Below, in pieces: positions 39,626-42,330 of a stretch of DNA of 42,330 nucleotides (positions are counted from its first letter, which is position 1; each line of letters begins with the position of its first letter). The notes under the pieces were generated by a model that was not told the origin of the DNA, did no database searches, and saw only the letters and a list, made by a program, of their open reading frames with translations. This stretch comes from Methylobacterium sp. GTDB lineage: Bacteria > Pseudomonadota > Alphaproteobacteria > Rhizobiales > Beijerinckiaceae. Location: contig NZ_JAIEOF010000100.1 of NCBI RefSeq assembly GCF_019750675.1, forward strand, positions 1 through 42,330, read 5' to 3'. Both the position numbers and the translations under genes were made by a program.

Positions 39626-40043
39626 GTTGGCCGCACCGATCCCTCGCTCAGCGGTGCATGCAGACCAGGGAATTAGGAGCTCGAATGATTGGGTCGGGTC
39701 GGCTTCTGCCGGCCCGCTCTATGATCGAATCGAGTAGGACCTTGCCGTTCTGCTTTTAGAAAATGAAAGCTTGAAATTTGACGTTCGTACGAGTCTCGAC
39801 GAACTGCCGATTTGCGCCATGAGCAGACATCAGCCCCATGCCTGGAAGCAGACGTTCCGTTTGCGACCCGCCTCGGTCGCCTGGGGCGCCATGGGCGCTT
39901 ACTGAAGGCGGCCATTGGTTTGCTACCGGGCAATTTCCGCTCGGGGTGAAAAACCGGAAGTCGGCCCCGCGAAACCGAACCACCAATCTGAACCGGAGCT
40001 TCAAGGAAAAGCGCCAAAAGCTCTTTCGGAAGCTCGATGAGCG

Positions 40044-40916
40044 CTACGGCTGAAGCTCTTCGATCCTCTGCTCGATGAAGGCGGCAAGCTCCTCGGGGGA
40101 GTGTCTGCGGGCGTCCACATACCCATCCGTGGCGCGTATCCCTTCAACGTCACCGTCACCCGTTCGGATGAGCATGATCCGGTCATGATCGCGACGGAGG
40201 ATGATATCGCGGATCGCGCGAAACTCGATGCCGCACCAGTCCTTTAGCTGGTAGTGACCGCTGATAAAAACGACGATGATCTTCGAGCGCTCGCCGTAGA
40301 TCTGCTGCAGGAGCAAATCCATGTTCGGCCGGGCGAGCTGACCCGGGTAGTTGCGGTCGTAGAAATATTTGTCTGGCCCTAGTCGGTGCTCAAGCTCGCG
40401 CGCAATCTTCTCGATTAGGTCTCGCTCTTCACCGGGGAATGACAGCGCTACGTCAAACACGTGGGTGCGGATATTTATACCTCGGCCGGGATGCCGCGCC
40501 CAGCCCGGAAGGGCGATGCCTTGGGCATTTAGAACAGCCGTCAGGTCCACGTCTTTCACCGCCCAGTGGGTGCGGTACATCTCCATCTTCGCGATATCGA
40601 GTTCGAACCTCAGCTTCTCCAGATCCTCAAAGCCAAGAAACGGATCAACGTCAAAAAGCTCATACGCAACCCGCACGTCGTTTTGCCGAACGATCACGTC
40701 GCGGATCATCCCGAACTTTGGGTCCAGCTCGTGACCTAATTCGTAGGCGAACACGGAAGGATAGCGTTTCAGCTCGGCGATAGCGGCTGCGTCTAGGTTT
40801 CCGTAGCGGTCCCGCAAGGCGTCCGAGGTATACTCATAGACGCAACGACCCTTTTCGATATTCCACGGGTCGCCGTTCCAGCTCTCGTCGTTGCCGGAGA
40901 CAAACAGGTTGTACAT
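40044..40916 (-). CDS. TIR-domain protein with unrecognised N-terminal domain
   Basis: C-terminus FDVALSFPGEERDLIEKIARELEHRLG...IYGERSKIIVVFISGHYQLKDWCGIEFRAIRDII has TIR features, including WCxxE with the expected catalytic Glu. About 160-aa N-terminal region not assigned. Confidence 0.82.
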   Translation of the reverse strand: MYNLFVSGNDESWNGDPWNIEKGRCVYEYTSDALRDRYGNLDAAAIAELKRYPSVFAYELGHELDPKFGMIRDVIVRQNDVRVAYELFDVDPFLGFEDLEKLRFELDIAKMEMYRTHWAVKDVDLTAVLNAQGIALPGWARHPGRGINIRTHVFDVALSFPGEERDLIEKIARELEHRLGPDKYFYDRNYPGQLARPNMDLLLQQIYGERSKIIVVFISGHYQLKDWCGIEFRAIRDIILRRDHDRIMLIRTGDGDVEGIRATDGYVDARRHSPEELAAFIEQRIEELQP

Positions 40917-41311
40917 GGCGCCTTCCGATAAGGGTTGTGCAAAGGCCTCTGCAACTGAGCCATGAGGATGTTGGGGGTAGTTGGCAAGCCCACATTGACT
41001 CTAATGGCGCTACGTTTGTTCCTTTTTCGTTCTTACAATGAGAGTGATCATGGCAACCGCGAAGCAGTCGGAGAAGGTGAGGGCGATGAGCGACGTAGAC
41101 GTTGCCGCCATCGCCTATGTCGAGGGGCCGAAGGTGATTTAAGCCAGGCGCTGCAGTGGGCTGTCACCGACCTCTTGCGGACGAGAATCGCTGTGGCAGA
41201 AGCCCGAAATGCAATCTCTTATGGGTATGTTCGGAAGTCCCCATCGTCGGCGGGGGATTCGAGGCGGCGTTTATGGTACAAGCAGCGAGTTTAGCCTAGC
41301 TTGTTAGACGC

Positions 41312-42145
41312 ATGGCCCAGATACCGCCTTCCATCATCGGCACCGCCGCCCCTGTTCTCGCGGAGAGGTACACGCACTCGGAACTCAACTCCCTGTTCAT
41401 GGCGAACAGCTTCCCGGGTGACCCGCCGGAGGGTAATAAGGAGAAGAAGTGTCTTGATTGGCTGCGGCGCGGGAACCATCGTCTGGCAGATCCTCTAGCG
41501 TCGTTCGGGCGCTTAATTGCCGAGTTTATGGATACGGAGCAGAGCATTCCGTACGCCAGTTCATGGTCGGCTCCGCGCGAGGAAAAGCCGGACCCGCGTC
41601 AGTTTCTGGCCTCGGCGCTGGATAGGGAAGGTCTTAGCTATCAGCGCGGCGGAATGATCCTTGGCGCTCATCTCTCAGGCCCTTCACGGTCTTTAGCCGA
41701 ACGTCTCCGTAGCGAGGGCATCAAAGCCGTTGAGGATGAATACCAGCGAGCTTACGCCGCTATCGGGTCCGACTCGCGGGCGGCGCTGACGGCAGCGTGC
41801 GCAATCCTCGAAAGTGTGTGTCGCACCTATCTGGAAAGCGCCGGTATCGAGCCACCGAAGATGCGTGGCCTTCAGGCGGTTTGGCCGGAGACCGCACGCC
41901 ATCTAGGGTTGAACCCGGCTGCCGTCGCCGACGATGACATAAAGCGCATTCTTCAGGGCCTTTACAGCCTAGCGGATGGAATTGCCGCGCTTCGGACCCA
42001 TGAAGGGTCTGCCCACGGTAAGGGTGATACTGAGCAGCGTCGATACAATATCGAGCCACGGCATGCTCGACTTGCGGTTCATGCTGCGCATACGATGGCT
42101 TTATTCGTTATGGAAACTTGGTCGGCAACATCGCGTAGGCATTAA
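41312..42145 (+). CDS. Abortive infection family protein (Abi_C-type C-terminus)
   Basis: DSRAALTAACAILESVCRTYLESAGIEPPKMRGLQAVWPETARHLGLNPAAVADDDIKRILQGLYSLADGIAALRTHEGSAHGKG...HARLAVHAAHTMALFVMETW fits the Abi_C pattern. Confidence 0.8.
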   Translation: MAQIPPSIIGTAAPVLAERYTHSELNSLFMANSFPGDPPEGNKEKKCLDWLRRGNHRLADPLASFGRLIAEFMDTEQSIPYASSWSAPREEKPDPRQFLASALDREGLSYQRGGMILGAHLSGPSRSLAERLRSEGIKAVEDEYQRAYAAIGSDSRAALTAACAILESVCRTYLESAGIEPPKMRGLQAVWPETARHLGLNPAAVADDDIKRILQGLYSLADGIAALRTHEGSAHGKGDTEQRRYNIEPRHARLAVHAAHTMALFVMETWSATSRRH

Positions 42146-42184
42146 CTCAAACTGGCAACAACAAATAGGCGAGGGCCGCAACAA

Positions 42185-42330
42185 ATGCCCAATCACAAAG
42201 GGTTTCCGTACTCAATTGAAGACGTACGGCAGGCGAGCGAAGTCATAGGGGGTGACCTCGCCTGGAATCCTGAAACCGAGAACCAGATTCGTGACGCTTT
42301 TACCATTGCAAACCACTGGCGAGATTCCCA
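42185..42330 (+). CDS. 5' end of a RelA/SpoT-domain-like protein (truncated by window end)
   Basis: Manual translation MPNHKGFPYSIEDVRQASEVIGGDLAWNPETENQIRDAFTIANHWRDS; resembles the ...NNWRSSHAYPL... N-terminus of RelA/SpoT-domain proteins. Confidence 0.5.
   Translation, partial: MPNHKGFPYSIEDVRQASEVIGGDLAWNPETENQIRDAFTIANHWRDS

Noticed and set aside
41043-41141. Short ORF MATAKQSEKVRAMSDVDVAAIAYVEGPKVI
   Set aside because: Possible frameshifted remnant but too short and without recognisable family to claim.

Overview
GC-rich alphaproteobacterial DNA (Methylobacterium/rhizobial character; this placement is inference). There are three blocks. (1) ~2.1-25.7 kb is a dense sulfur-metabolism cluster. 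It contains a cysteine desulfurase with a ~280-aa disordered N-terminal extension, a family-2-type encapsulin shell protein with an inserted cNMP-binding-like domain, serine O-acetyltransferase, a SoxC/SorA-type sulfite dehydrogenase plus cytochrome c, two nitrate/sulfonate-type ABC transporters, MetNIQ, YeeE/YedE proteins, SfnG/SfnB-like and NtaA/SnaA-like flavin enzymes, and an orphan sulfonate-binding protein. (2) 25.84-27.42 kb is an IS1182-family insertion with recognisable terminal inverted repeats and a 4-bp flanking repeat. (3) 27.4-42.3 kb is an accessory island: a Tn7-like TnsA/TniA/TniB/TniQ module with extra small ORFs, an HTH protein, a soluble FtsH-like AAA+/M41 protease with a translationally coupled 59-aa protein missing from the supplied ORF track, an arsH remnant, a TIR-domain protein with an unrecognised N-terminal domain, an Abi_C-type abortive infection protein, and the truncated start of a RelA/SpoT-like gene. 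An AT-rich FRG-domain gene lies at the far left. The best candidates for a new system are the cNMP-domain encapsulin/cysteine desulfurase operon linked to sulfite oxidation and the defense-like genes in the right-hand island. No database search was possible; all family calls come from reading protein motifs.
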